Positions 36,535-45,758 of a DNA stretch of 58,298 nt are shown piece after piece. The notes below the pieces were generated by a model, which saw nothing but the letters and a program-made list of their open reading frames with translations, searched no databases and had not been told where the DNA came from. This stretch comes from a bacterium. GTDB taxonomy: Bacteria > Gemmatimonadota > Glassbacteria > GWA2-58-10. Position 1 is the first letter of the stretch. Every line of letters starts with the position of its first letter. The stretch lies in NCBI GenBank assembly GCA_021372515.1, contig JAJFUG010000165.1, positions 1-58,298 of the forward strand. The letters are read 5' to 3'. The translations under genes were made by a program, and so were the position numbers.

Positions 36535-39183
36535 ATGCGTAAACCAAACCTGTTTCACGTCTTTGGAGGACTCGTTGTCAGCGCAATTCTGATTAACATG
36601 CTGGCCTGCTCCGATGCCGGACAGAAAATGCGTTTCAGGGACACCAGTCTTTCGTTCGAGGAGCGGGCTACCGACCTTGTCTCCCGGATGACCCTGGATG
36701 AAAAAATCTCCCAGATGGGCCATATGGCGCCGGCGATCGAGCGCCTGGGCGTACCGTCCTACTGCTGGTGGAGCGAGGCCCTGCACGGAGTGGCCTACCT
36801 CAAGGCCGCCACGGTGTTCCCGCAGGCGATCGGGCTGGCGGCGACCTGGGACCAGCCGCTGATGCTGCGCGTGGCGACCGTTATCTCGGACGAGGGGCGG
36901 GCCAAGTACCACGAGGACCTCCGCCACGACGACCGGCGTATCTTTCACGGCATCACTTTCTGGTCCCCCAATATCAACATCTTCCGCGACCCGCGCTGGG
37001 GCCGCGGAATGGAAACCTACGGCGAGGACCCTTTCCTCACCGCCCGACTCGGCGTGCAGTTCGTGCGCGGCATGCAGGGCGATGATCCCAAATACCTGAA
37101 AACTGTGGCCACGCCCAAGCACTACGCCGTGCACAGCGGTCCGGAACCCGAGCGTCACAGGTTCAACGCTGTGGTGGGCCAGCGCGATTTCCTCGAAACC
37201 TACCTGCCGGCTTTCCGCGCCACAGTGGTCGAGGCCGGGGCTTTCAGTGTCATGGGCGCCTACAACAGTTTCCGCGACCAGCCCTGCTGCGCCAACCCTA
37301 CCCTGCTCACCGACATCCTGCGAAACGAATGGGGTTTCCAGGGCTATGTGGTCTCGGACTGCGGTGCAATCCAGGATATCTACGAGGGCCATGCCAAGGT
37401 CAAGACCGGGCCCGAGGCCGCAGCTCTGGCGGTCGCGGCCGGCTGCGACCTCAACTGCGGCCTGGTGTTCCAGAACGATCTCCGTAAAGCCGTGGATACG
37501 GGTCTGCTCGGAGCGGACCAGATCGACACTGCGGTGCGTCGCCTGTTCCTGGCGCGGATGAAACTCGGCATGTTCGACCCGGACTCCCTGGTTCCCTTCG
37601 CCTCCATACCGTTCTCGGACAACGACTCCCCGGAGCATCGTGAGCTGGCTCTGGAGGCCGCGCGCAAGTCGATAGTCCTGCTCAAGAACGAGGGCGGGCT
37701 GCTCCCGCTCGACCGCACCCGCTACCGGAACGTGCTCGTGCTCGGCCCCCAGGCTTTCTCGCTCGACTGCCTGCTGGGCAACTATTACGGCATGCCCTCG
37801 GCTTACTCCACGGTGCTCGATGGCATCCGCGGCAAGCTGCCGGAGGGCGCACAGGTGACCTACCGGACCGGCTGCGCGATTGCGGAGGATTTTCCAAATT
37901 TCGAGTGCGTGCCGCCCAAGGCGTTGTTTGCCCCCGGGGGCGAAAGCGCGGGGCTGAAAGTCGAGTATTTCGCCTCTGCCGATCTGTCCGGCCAGCCAGT
38001 CAGAACCGGCTCGGAAGAGCTGATCGGTTATGAGCGCCACCATCGCCCCTGGCCGCTTATCCCGGAGCTTCAGAACACCGTGTACTCCGCGCGCTGGACC
38101 GGCCGCCTGCTCGCCCCGCAGGAGGGGACATACGGGCTGAGGGTCAATTCAAAGCAAGTGTACAGACTCTTTATCGATGGGCAGCCGGTGCTGAGTTCCG
38201 ATTCTGCCGAAGTATATACGGTGAACAGCACGAGCCTGGATTTCGCGGCCGGGAGCACGCATGAACTGCGGCTCGAGATGCTCGCGGCCGAGGGCAACGA
38301 CCCCTATCTCTCCCTCTACTGGAGCCTGCCTGTCCAGAGCGATGTTGATGCGCTGCTGAAAAATTCCGACCTGGTGGTGCTCTGCCTGGGGCTTTCGCCC
38401 AAGCTGGAGGGCGAGGAGATGGATGTCAAGGTGCCCGGGTTCCTGGGCGGCGACCGCACCAGCATCGACCTTCCCGCGCCCCAGGAGGCGCTGCTCGAAA
38501 AGGCCGCGGCCAGCCGCAAGCCCGTGGTCCTGGTGCTGCTGAACGGCAGCGCCCTGGCGGTCAACCGGGCGGACAAGCTTCTGCCCGCTATCGTGGAGGC
38601 CTGGTACCCGGGTGAGGAGGGCGGCCGGGCGGTGGCGGATGTGCTGTTCGGCGACTGCAACCCCGGCGGCCGTCTGCCGGTGACCTTCTTCAAGTCGACC
38701 GACCAGCTCCCGCCGTTCGAGGATTACGACATGCAGGGACGCACCTACCGCTATTTCAAAGGCGACCCGCTCTACCCGTTCGGGCACGGCCTGAGCTACA
38801 CGACTTTCGCCTATTCGGGCCTGGAGGCCCCGGCCGAGATTAAGGCCGGCGATACGGTGACAGTCAGCGTGGAAGTCAAGAACACCGGTTCTCGCGCCGG
38901 GGATGAGGTGGTCCAGCTCTACCTGACCGACCTGGTGGCCTCGGCGCCGGCGCCGGTGCGCGCTCTGGTCGGGTTCCAGAGGGTGAGCCTCGCCCCGGGC
39001 GAAAGCTGCCGGGTCAAGCTGGACGTGGCTCCGGAGGCTTTCGGGATTATCAGCGACAACGGAGAGCGAGCCTACGAGCCGGGTGAGTTCGAAATCACGG
39101 CCGGGGGCAAGCAGCCTGGGTTCAAGGGCTCGGCGGACGCCGCTACCACGTCCACGCTCAGCGCGCGCCTGAAACTGCTCTGA
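36535..39183 (+). CDS. Glycoside hydrolase family 3 with inserted PA14 domain
   Basis: An 882-residue exported beta-glucosidase/beta-xylosidase-type enzyme with a possible lipoprotein signal (NMLAC25). The GH3 barrel has ALHGVAYLKAATVFPQAIGLAATWD, TPKHYAVHSGPE and YVVSDCGAI with nucleophile D275. The alpha/beta sandwich (SIVLLKNEGGLLPL) is interrupted by a PA14 domain (about 474-598; LKVEYFASADLSG), which often binds the substrate. The C-terminus is fibronectin-III-like (YPFGHGLSYTTFAYSGL). This is the xylosidase/glucosidase architecture. AGGAGG lies 11 bases before ATG 36535. Confidence 0.9.
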   Translation: MRKPNLFHVFGGLVVSAILINMLACSDAGQKMRFRDTSLSFEERATDLVSRMTLDEKISQMGHMAPAIERLGVPSYCWWSEALHGVAYLKAATVFPQAIGLAATWDQPLMLRVATVISDEGRAKYHEDLRHDDRRIFHGITFWSPNINIFRDPRWGRGMETYGEDPFLTARLGVQFVRGMQGDDPKYLKTVATPKHYAVHSGPEPERHRFNAVVGQRDFLETYLPAFRATVVEAGAFSVMGAYNSFRDQPCCANPTLLTDILRNEWGFQGYVVSDCGAIQDIYEGHAKVKTGPEAAALAVAAGCDLNCGLVFQNDLRKAVDTGLLGADQIDTAVRRLFLARMKLGMFDPDSLVPFASIPFSDNDSPEHRELALEAARKSIVLLKNEGGLLPLDRTRYRNVLVLGPQAFSLDCLLGNYYGMPSAYSTVLDGIRGKLPEGAQVTYRTGCAIAEDFPNFECVPPKALFAPGGESAGLKVEYFASADLSGQPVRTGSEELIGYERHHRPWPLIPELQNTVYSARWTGRLLAPQEGTYGLRVNSKQVYRLFIDGQPVLSSDSAEVYTVNSTSLDFAAGSTHELRLEMLAAEGNDPYLSLYWSLPVQSDVDALLKNSDLVVLCLGLSPKLEGEEMDVKVPGFLGGDRTSIDLPAPQEALLEKAAASRKPVVLVLLNGSALAVNRADKLLPAIVEAWYPGEEGGRAVADVLFGDCNPGGRLPVTFFKSTDQLPPFEDYDMQGRTYRYFKGDPLYPFGHGLSYTTFAYSGLEAPAEIKAGDTVTVSVEVKNTGSRAGDEVVQLYLTDLVASAPAPVRALVGFQRVSLAPGESCRVKLDVAPEAFGIISDNGERAYEPGEFEITAGGKQPGFKGSADAATTSTLSARLKLL

Positions 39184-39256
39184 GAGCATTGACTTGTACT
39201 GATTTGCTTGGAATCGGGCTTCCCTCCGTTTTTTATTCAGGTCTGCTGAAAAAACG

Positions 39257-39286
39257 CCGGCTCCCGGAGAATTCTCCGGGAGCCGG
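39257..39286. terminator. 30-bp palindromic terminator-like hairpin
   Basis: A perfect palindrome with arm CCGGCTCCCGGAGAA lies 74 bases after the GH3 stop. It is preceded by AAAAAACG and followed by TTCGTTTGG, so it resembles an intrinsic terminator. It lacks the GTAGGGG ends of the dispersed palindromes. Confidence 0.7.
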
Positions 39287-39392
39287 TTCGTTTGGCGGCC
39301 CATCCGACCTTCAGGCCTTTATTCTGAACGCAAAAGAGGTTATATTATCTGAGTTTGACTATCAGGCTTAATGTTGTGTTGTCGGAGGCAAT

Positions 39393-40430
39393 GTGCTCTG
39401 GAATATTTTCAGCACTACCTGGGCTTTCAGCCGCGAGGCCGCGCCCTTTCTTCTGCTGGGTTTCGGCCTGGCCGGGCTTCTGCACGCCTTTGTCAACGAG
39501 CGCACTGTCGCCGCGCACCTGGGCGGCCCCGGGCTGGGTCCGGTGTTCAAGGCCGCCCTGATCGGCGCCCCCCTGCCGCTCTGCTCCTGCGGGGTGCTGC
39601 CCGCCGCCGCCGCGCTGCGCAAGGGCGGGGCCTCGCGCGGGGCGACCACGGCCTTTCTCATCTCCACCCCCGAGACAGGCGTGGACTCGGTGGCGGTCTC
39701 CTGGGCCATGCTCGATCCGCTGATGACAGTGGCCCGCCCGCTGGCCGCCCTGGCGACCGCCCTTGTCACCGGCGCCGCCGAGGTGCTGCTCGGCCCAAAG
39801 GAGGAGGCCCCATCCTCCCCCACTTTCAGCGCAGCGCTCCCTGAAAAGCGCGGCCTGGCCGGAAGGTTGCGCGAGGGGGGGCGCTACGGTTATTTTGTGC
39901 TGATGGCCGACCTGGGCTGGTACCTGCTCTGGGGTTTTATCCTGGCAGGGGCGATCTCGGCCTTTCTGCCGAAAGGCTTTCTGGCTGAATTACCCGGCGG
40001 GCAGTGGTCGACACTGGGGCTTATAATAGCGCTCGGGGTGCCGCTCTATATCTGCGCCACCAGCAGCACCCCCCTGGCCGCGGCCCTTATCGCCAAGGGG
40101 ATCAGCCCGGGGGCGGCGCTGTTGCTGCTCCTGGTGGGCCCGGCCACCAACCTGGCCGCGCTCAGCCTGATCTGGCGCATCCAGGGTCCGCGCTCCACGC
40201 TGATCTACCTGTCCGGCGTGGTCGTGGTCGGCCTTCTCTGCGCGTTCGGCCTGGACTGGGTTTACTCGGCGTTCGGGATAACGCCCTCCGTGGCCGCCTC
40301 CGGCCTGGAGGCGGGAGCGGCCGGGGCCTGGGGCGCCGTAACCGGTGTAATCCTCTGGCTACTGATCGGCTACGGGGTGTACAAGGAGAAAATCCGCCCG
40401 CGCCTTCGACGCGCCCGGGCGGGACGATAA
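39393..40430 (+). CDS. SO_0444/ArsP-like permease (CSCG motif)
   Basis: A 345-residue polytopic permease of the DUF318/ArsP_2 family. Residues 61-80, LPLCSCGVLPAAAALRKGGA, hold the CSCG motif (C64, C66) and are repeated in spirit by VPLYICATSSTPLAAALIAKG in the second half. Relatives export metals or organoarsenicals. GTG 39393 has GGAGG just upstream. No arsR or other resistance gene is adjacent. Confidence 0.82.
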   Translation: MLWNIFSTTWAFSREAAPFLLLGFGLAGLLHAFVNERTVAAHLGGPGLGPVFKAALIGAPLPLCSCGVLPAAAALRKGGASRGATTAFLISTPETGVDSVAVSWAMLDPLMTVARPLAALATALVTGAAEVLLGPKEEAPSSPTFSAALPEKRGLAGRLREGGRYGYFVLMADLGWYLLWGFILAGAISAFLPKGFLAELPGGQWSTLGLIIALGVPLYICATSSTPLAAALIAKGISPGAALLLLLVGPATNLAALSLIWRIQGPRSTLIYLSGVVVVGLLCAFGLDWVYSAFGITPSVAASGLEAGAAGAWGAVTGVILWLLIGYGVYKEKIRPRLRRARAGR

Positions 40431-40462
40431 ACCACCGGCGGGCCACCCGACAGGTGTTTGCT

Positions 40463-40525
40463 GTAGGAGCAGGCCCCTGTGCCTGCCCGTATTCTCTGCG
40501 GGCGGCCACTGGGGGCCGCCCCTAC
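40463..40525. repeat. Two-hairpin element with GTAGG...CCTAC ends
   Basis: GTAGGAGC begins a hairpin GCAGGC/GCCTGC (40469-40486) and a second hairpin GGGCGGCC/GGCCGCCC follows, ending in CCTAC at 40525. The whole element is bounded by inverted ends and resembles a composite of two of the window's short palindromes. Confidence 0.55.
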
Positions 40526-40617
40526 GGAAGGCTTACCCAAAGAGGAATTCTATCCGGAATACAACAGGATTCTTCCCGGACAGCATTGAATCCAAATCAA
40601 AAGAAGGGAGTGTGCAG

Positions 40618-41352
40618 ATGGACGGAAAAAGCGTGCTCTACATGGGGGATGACAGCCTCAAAGGCGCCGCGGCCTACCTGGGCGGTGTGATGACCCACGC
40701 AGGGATTGCATTCGATTACGTACCGAGTTCGGTGCAGGCCCCGCTGGAGGCCTACCAGCGCGAGTCCGGCCTGTTCATAATCAGCGACTACCCGGCCTCG
40801 AACCTGGACATGGCGCGCCAGAAAGCCCTGGCCGAGAGTGTCGGCCGCGGTGCCTCGCTGCTCATGATCGGGGGCTGGGAGTCGTTCCACGGCCTGGCCG
40901 GCGAGTACAACCAGGGCCCGGTCTGCGATATCCTGCCCGTGATCCCGCTGCAGTCGGATGACCGGGTCAACTACTGCCAGGGCGCGGTGCCGGTGCTCAA
41001 GGGGGATCAGAAATGCCTGGCCGGCCTGCCCTGGGACCGCCCGCCCATTTTCTGCGGTTATAATAAGGTCACACTGAAGGACAGCCGTGGCCAGGGCCTG
41101 GCCCTGCGCCGGCTGGTGATCCGCGATGGCGCGGTGACGCTGGAGGACAAGGAGTTCCCGCTCCTGGTGTTCGGCACGCAGGGCAAGGGCCGCACCGCGG
41201 CGCTCACCACCGACCTGGCCCCGCACTGGGTCGGCGGCTGGGTCGACTGGGGCGAGCCGCGGGTCAAGGCCCAGGCCGCGGAGGGCAATGAGGTGGAGGT
41301 GGGCTGCCACTACGCCAAGTTCATCGAGCAGCTGGTGCGCTCACTGCTCTGA
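40618..41352 (+). CDS. Glutamine amidotransferase-like domain protein of unknown role
   Basis: A 244-residue protein with a class I GATase-like fold: SVLYMGDDSLKGAAAYLGGVMTHAGI..., FIISDYPASN, ASLLMIGGWESFHG and RTAALTTDLAPHWVGG. I do not see a Cys nucleophile in the elbow, so it may be non-catalytic. ATG 40618 is preceded by AAGGGAG. It converges on and overlaps the next gene by 12 bases. Function unknown. Confidence 0.6.
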   Translation: MDGKSVLYMGDDSLKGAAAYLGGVMTHAGIAFDYVPSSVQAPLEAYQRESGLFIISDYPASNLDMARQKALAESVGRGASLLMIGGWESFHGLAGEYNQGPVCDILPVIPLQSDDRVNYCQGAVPVLKGDQKCLAGLPWDRPPIFCGYNKVTLKDSRGQGLALRRLVIRDGAVTLEDKEFPLLVFGTQGKGRTAALTTDLAPHWVGGWVDWGEPRVKAQAAEGNEVEVGCHYAKFIEQLVRSLL

Positions 41353-42042
41353 TCCGGCCCCTCCGCGCTCCAACAGGCGTTTGAAGAAAGTGGTGGAATT
41401 GAGCACCAGGGGTAACACCCCGAACGGCATGTGCGCCCTCTTCCGGGCGTAGGAGTCTATCGCCCGGAAGAGGTCCACCGCCACGCTGATCGCGCCCACG
41501 CTGTAGAGCAGCAGCGAGGTCAGGTCGAATGTCCCGCTGAACAGCCCCGACATCCCGCCCATCCAGTGCGCCAGGTTCCCGGACGAGAAAAAGAACACCC
41601 CGGCCCAGAGGCCGAAGATGATCGAGTTGTAGCGGCTGAGCTTGTAGTCCTCGATCCGGCAGATCAGGCCGAACGTGCGCTGCTCGGCCGCGGTGAGCGA
41701 GCCGCCGATGTAGATCGCGCTCAGACGTTCCAGTAGGCGCAGCGGCCAGTAGGAAAACATCTCGAATCTTTTCAGCTTGCGCCGGTTCATGCGCTGGATG
41801 TGGAGCCACCAGCGGTCCAGCCCGCGCACATCCACCGCCAGGTAGAGCCGCATGATCACCCGGTTGATCAGCCCCGAGCGCGCGATCAGCGCGTCCAGGA
41901 ACTCACGCTCCTCCGGACTAAGACGGGCCAGTGCGCGCTCGCTGCGCGCGGCCAGGGTCTGGGGCGGCGAGTTCCGGCGGCCGTTTCCGTTGCCTTCTTC
42001 TAATCGGTCAGCGCGAGGTCCGCGAACAGTTCCCTTATCCAT
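41341..42042 (-). CDS. Membrane protein of unknown function
   Basis: A 233-residue protein. The N-terminal half is basic and probably cytoplasmic (RLSPEEREFLDALIARSGLIN, HIQRMNRRKLKRFEMF). Two hydrophobic segments lie around residues 140-160 and 168-188. No family is recognised. It overlaps the 3' end of the aldo/keto reductase gene by 43 bases on the same strand, which suggests translational coupling or a later start. Confidence 0.5.
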   Translation of the reverse strand: MDKGTVRGPRADRLEEGNGNGRRNSPPQTLAARSERALARLSPEEREFLDALIARSGLINRVIMRLYLAVDVRGLDRWWLHIQRMNRRKLKRFEMFSYWPLRLLERLSAIYIGGSLTAAEQRTFGLICRIEDYKLSRYNSIIFGLWAGVFFFSSGNLAHWMGGMSGLFSGTFDLTSLLLYSVGAISVAVDLFRAIDSYARKRAHMPFGVLPLVLNSTTFFKRLLERGGAGSEQ

Positions 42043-43010
42043 TCCCTGTCTTCCGTGGTGAGCGGCTGTCCCGCCGCCGAGAGGTCCATCTCCACCTGGG
42101 CGCAGTTGCGGAACCCCGGTATCACGCAGCTTACGGATGGGTAGGCCAGCACGTACTGCAGGCTGGCGCGCACCAGCTCGGCCGTGGAGCCGCCGAAACG
42201 CTTTTTCAGCTCAGCCAGACGCGGCTGCATCCGCTCCAGGAAATCGGCCTTGAACCAGCGGCTGCCGGCGCGCTGGTCGCCCGGCTCGAACTGCGGCGGG
42301 TGCTTCGGGTCGTACTTGTCCAGCAGAAGACCCTGGGCCATCGGGCTGAACCCCACCAGGCCCAGGTCGCGCTGGGCGATCAGGGCCGGGATACGGGAAG
42401 CCGGGCCGATCATTTTGAGGTTCAGCATGTGCGTGCTCGACTGCAGCACATCCGGGTCCACCCGCGGGATCAGCTTCTCGAAATCAGCTTGCGTGTAGGC
42501 GCTCTGGCCGATGAAACGCACCTTGCCCTCTTCCTTGAGCCGCCGCATCACCTCGATCGCGCCGTCCAGCCAGAGGTCGCTCTCGCCGAAATCGCCGTGA
42601 TGGAAATAGTATATGTCCACATGGTCCGTGCGAAGGTTGGCCAGGCTCTGTTCGAGCTGGTGGCGGATATGCAGGGGCTGGTAGGCGTGCCCGGCCGTGC
42701 CCCGGAACCAGCCGACCTTGGTCGCCAGAACCACCTCCTTACGCCGGGCCCCCAGCACGCGACCCAGAAGCTGCTCCGAGCGGCCCGCGCCGTATACATC
42801 CGCCGTGTCCAGGTGGTTGCAACCCAGGTCCAGGGCGTGCAGCACCGCGCGTTCGGCCTCGCTCACATCCAGCGCGCCCCAGCCGTTGGGGCTACCCTCG
42901 TTGAAACTCACCCCACCCAGGGTCCAGGTGCCCAGGCTCACTTCACTGACCATCAGACCGGTCCGCCCGAGGCGGCGCCGGACAAAGCCCATCCGGCCCT
43001 TATCCGACAT
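42000..43010 (-). CDS. Aldo/keto reductase
   Basis: A 336-residue NADPH-dependent oxidoreductase of the aldo/keto reductase superfamily. RRLGRTGLMVSEVSLGTWTLGG starts the barrel, and the catalytic Asp/Tyr/Lys/His set lies in LDTADVYGAGRSEQLLG, VLATKVGW and IYYFHHGDF. The C-terminal VSCVIPGFRNCAQVEMDLSA binds the cofactor. I chose ATG 43010 because AAGGAG precedes it. Substrate unknown. Confidence 0.9.
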   Translation of the reverse strand: MSDKGRMGFVRRRLGRTGLMVSEVSLGTWTLGGVSFNEGSPNGWGALDVSEAERAVLHALDLGCNHLDTADVYGAGRSEQLLGRVLGARRKEVVLATKVGWFRGTAGHAYQPLHIRHQLEQSLANLRTDHVDIYYFHHGDFGESDLWLDGAIEVMRRLKEEGKVRFIGQSAYTQADFEKLIPRVDPDVLQSSTHMLNLKMIGPASRIPALIAQRDLGLVGFSPMAQGLLLDKYDPKHPPQFEPGDQRAGSRWFKADFLERMQPRLAELKKRFGGSTAELVRASLQYVLAYPSVSCVIPGFRNCAQVEMDLSAAGQPLTTEDREWIRELFADLALTD

Positions 43011-43447
43011 GGCCGTATTCTCCTTTCCACAAAATGAACGCGCCGGTTTTCCCCGGCGCATCGTCAGGCCCGCACCATCCCTGCAGCACGGGCATCAGGC
43101 TTTACTGGCAATATAAGCCCGCCCGGCCCGTCCGACAAGTCGAAACCCCGGACCGGGTCTTCGGGGGAATACCCCAAATGGGGTATCCAATCTCATCCGC
43201 GTCACCATCCCGGGGGACAGACTTCGCATATCCGGGCAAACCAGTCTACTGACCAAAACCGGACAAACATGTATTCGACTGCATATACATCAGTTATGCA
43301 ATTATCCAGAAAATGGTGCGGATGTGGTTCGCAATTTGCATTTACTGCGAATCGTTCCTACTGTTAAGTGGGAGCGCCCAAAGGGGCGACGGCTAATCGA
43401 AAACACAGATTGCGTTCCTGGATTTTCACTCTTAGAGGAGGTGTGCG
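43011..43447. promoter_or_regulatory. 437-base divergent region upstream of htrA with two inverted repeats
   Basis: No gene is visible. ATACCCC-AAAT-GGGGTAT forms a 7-bp inverted repeat at 43169-43186. TTCGCA-N12-TGCGAA spans 43328-43351, about 97 bases before the htrA start, where a stress regulator could bind. A clear promoter was not found. Confidence 0.4.
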
Positions 43448-44959
43448 TTGAGACAGTCCAGATTTTCCAACCGGATCACCCGGATGCTGTTCATGCTGAC
43501 CCTGGTCCTGGCCTTTTCGGCCTGCGGACGTTCGGTCTCCGAGCTGGTGGCTGCCCGGACCAGCCTGGGGGCGGACAATCCGCCCCTGACCCCTATCGAG
43601 CAGCGCTACCCGGGGTTCAAGCAGGTGTATGCGGACGTGGCGGACAAGGTGATTCCCTGCGTGGTGTCGGTGCACAGCGCCAAGGTGGTGCAGGTGCCGC
43701 AGTTCGACCCGTTCGAATGGTTCTTCGGCCAGCAGCAGCAGCGTGGCCGTCAACAGCAGCCGCAGCAGCCCAGCCAGCAGGAGCGCATCGAGGGTGTGGG
43801 CAGCGGGTTCATCGTCTCGGCGGATGGCTACATCCTGACCAACAACCACGTGGTCGAGGGTGCGGATGACCTCACCGTGACCCTTTCGGACAACCGCGAG
43901 TTCACGGCCAAGGTGATCGGCACGGACCCGCCCACGGATGTGGCGGTGATCAAGATCGAGGGGGCGTCGAACCTCCCGGTGGCCTACCTGGGCGACAGCG
44001 ACAAGCTGCGGATCGGTGAGATGGTGCTGGCGGTCGGCAGCCCGTTCGGCCTGAGCGAGACCATGACCCAGGGCATCATCTCGGCCAAGGGACGCTCCAA
44101 CGTGATGGACCCCTCCAGTTATGAGAATTTCCTGCAGACCGACGCCGCGATCAACCCCGGCAACTCTGGCGGCCCGCTGGTCGATCTGAACGGCGCGGTG
44201 GTGGGGATCAACTCGGCCATCTACAGCCGCTCGGGCGGCAACCAGGGCGTGGGTTTCGCCATCCCGGTCAACATGGCCCGCGACATTGCGCGCACTCTGA
44301 TCGATGAGGGCAAGGTCACCCGCGGCTATCTGGGAGTGTTCATCCGCGACATCACCGGGGACATGGCCAAGGCTCTGAACGTGCAGCCCAGCTCCGGCGT
44401 ACTGGTGGACAACGTGATCGACAAGAGCCCGGCCCAGAAAGCCGGAATCAAGGACGGTGACATAATCACCGCGATCAACGGCGGCAAGGTGACCTCCTCC
44501 AACGACCTGCGCAACCGCGTGGCTGCGATCAAACCCGGCACCCCCACCGATTTCGTGGTGCTGCGTGACGGCAAGAGCATGGATTTCAAGGTGACCCTGG
44601 AGGAGCGGACCGAGGACGTGGCCCAGAGCAGCAACCCCAGCGAGGCCGCCCGCGGCCGGACCGGCCTGACCCTGCAGAACCTCTCCCCGGACATCCGGAG
44701 CCAGTTCAACCTGCCGGAGGATGTCAAGGGCGTGATAATAACGGACATCGACGCGGCCAGCCCGGCGGCGCGCACCTCGCTGCAGCCGGGGGATGTGATC
44801 CTGGAGGTCAACCGCAAGCCCGTGACCACTGTGGCCGAGTTCAAAAAAGCCATCGACGGAGAGACCAAGGACGCCACGGTGCTGCTGCGGGTGCAGCGTG
44901 GAGACACGCGCTCGTTCGTGCCGCTGCGGCTGCAGGACAGCAGCAAGAAAGGCAAGTGA
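43448..44959 (+). CDS. htrA: HtrA/DegP-family serine protease-chaperone with two PDZ domains
   Basis: A 503-residue periplasmic protease for misfolded proteins. An N-terminal hydrophobic signal ends in AFSAC26 (possible lipoprotein). The trypsin-like domain has H134 (TNNHVVEG), D164 (PTDVAVIKI) and S240 (NPGNSGGPL). A Gln-rich loop (residues 95-112) is unusual but within the variable LA loop. Two PDZ domains follow (about 290-385 and 400-495). The start is TTG 43448: GAGGAGG lies six bases before it, and no ATG occurs at the right place. Confidence 0.93.
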   Translation: MRQSRFSNRITRMLFMLTLVLAFSACGRSVSELVAARTSLGADNPPLTPIEQRYPGFKQVYADVADKVIPCVVSVHSAKVVQVPQFDPFEWFFGQQQQRGRQQQPQQPSQQERIEGVGSGFIVSADGYILTNNHVVEGADDLTVTLSDNREFTAKVIGTDPPTDVAVIKIEGASNLPVAYLGDSDKLRIGEMVLAVGSPFGLSETMTQGIISAKGRSNVMDPSSYENFLQTDAAINPGNSGGPLVDLNGAVVGINSAIYSRSGGNQGVGFAIPVNMARDIARTLIDEGKVTRGYLGVFIRDITGDMAKALNVQPSSGVLVDNVIDKSPAQKAGIKDGDIITAINGGKVTSSNDLRNRVAAIKPGTPTDFVVLRDGKSMDFKVTLEERTEDVAQSSNPSEAARGRTGLTLQNLSPDIRSQFNLPEDVKGVIITDIDAASPAARTSLQPGDVILEVNRKPVTTVAEFKKAIDGETKDATVLLRVQRGDTRSFVPLRLQDSSKKGK

Positions 44960-45501
44960 GGCCCGGGCCGGCTAATGCGCGAAGGTACATTTTAAGGCAG
45001 CAAATGATTGTAGGGGCATGGCGCGCCATGCCCCTACGGGAAATGCAGATGTTTACGGCACATCGCGTATCCAGGTCTGCGGGGCGGCCTGACTCTGCCT
45101 CTTGAAAGTTCCTTTTTCGGGCCTTGCTACCCAAGCGCCACGCAGGCCCGTCCGGGGCCATATGTCTGAAGCCTGGTTTGGGGGAGCGCAGTAGAAGAAC
45201 CGTGCACAGCGCAGGCGGAAAAAACCCACGAAGTCAGGCGGGCAATCAGCGTCAGCGTGGCCCCGCAACACAGGCAGCGTGCAAAAACTCCGCACACACC
45301 GCGGGTGAAAGAACAACCAGGGCCAATGCGAGTTTACGGCCACGAAGCGTCTTTTTGTCCTTTTCCACAAGCCGGAAAAGGACAAGATAATAGTGGCCTT
45401 TCGATTCCGTGATGCAATTTCCTAAGCCGGACATTACTACCTCGATCCCCCGTTGTCCAAGGGGGAGGCTTGGCCGGTCTCCCGGAATTCACCTCAAACG
45501 T
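44960..45501. other. Non-coding stretch between htrA and the island
   Basis: About 540 bases without a convincing gene. It contains the GTAGGGG palindrome (45010) and a 12-bp perfect hairpin TTGTCCTTTTCC/GGAAAAGGACAA (45355-45385). The middle part looks like decayed sequence, but I cannot name a parent gene. Confidence 0.4.
45010..45037. repeat. 28-bp GTAGGGGCATGGCG palindrome
   Basis: A perfect palindrome with arm GTAGGGGCATGGCG, 50 bases after the htrA stop. It is the cleanest member of the five-copy family with GTAGGGG/CCCCTAC ends. Confidence 0.8.
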
Positions 45502-45534
45502 AAAGGGCTATCCTCGATCCGAGGACAGCCCTTT
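45502..45534 (-). terminator. Terminator of the original host tRNA-Leu gene
   Basis: AAAGGGCT-A-TCCTCG-ATC-CGAGGA-C-AGCCCTTT forms a stem immediately beyond the tRNA-Leu 3' fragment on the - strand. It would have ended the uninterrupted tRNA transcript before the island inserted. Confidence 0.6.
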
Positions 45535-45542
45535 CGCTCATC

Positions 45543-45604
45543 TGGTGCCGGGAACGGGGCTCGAACCCGTACGGAGCTAAGCTCCAAGGGATTTTAAGTC
45601 CCTT
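45543..45604 (-). pseudogene. Displaced 3' part of tRNA-Leu(TAA), left island end
   Basis: Read on the - strand this is the anticodon arm, variable arm, T arm (ACGGG-TTCGAGC-CCCGT) and 3' acceptor strand TCCCGGC-A-CCA of a tRNA-Leu, without its 5' part. The last 34 bases (45571-45604) are identical to the complete tRNA at 55126-55213, but the T arm and acceptor differ. It is the host's original 3' portion, cut off by island insertion. Confidence 0.85.
45571..45604. repeat. Left attachment core (34-bp direct repeat)
   Basis: Identical to 55154-55187. It covers the anticodon arm and variable arm of tRNA-Leu, a usual target for tyrosine integrases. Confidence 0.85.
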
Positions 45605-45719
45605 TATTTAACTTTCACATAAAATCACAATTCACAATCTACCTCTTGACATTCAAGGCATTAAGCAATATATTTCATCAGAAACCATCATTCAAAAACA
45701 GTCTGTTTCATCCTTTTTT

Positions 45720-45739
45720 GTGGGACAATAGTGGGACAA
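45720..45739 (+). promoter_or_regulatory. Paired GTGGGACAA boxes at left end (probable integrase arm sites)
   Basis: GTGGGACAA at 45720 and 45731, exactly 11 bases apart, lie just before the integrase start. A matching pair with the same 11-base period and orientation lies at the right end (55048-55067). Confidence 0.5.
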
Positions 45740-45758
45740 ACTATCAGGAGGCCGGAAT

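Noticed and set aside
45053-45385. A 110-codon frame on the - strand between htrA and the island
   Set aside because: No domain pattern or ribosome-binding site; composition is random-like, so it is treated as non-coding.
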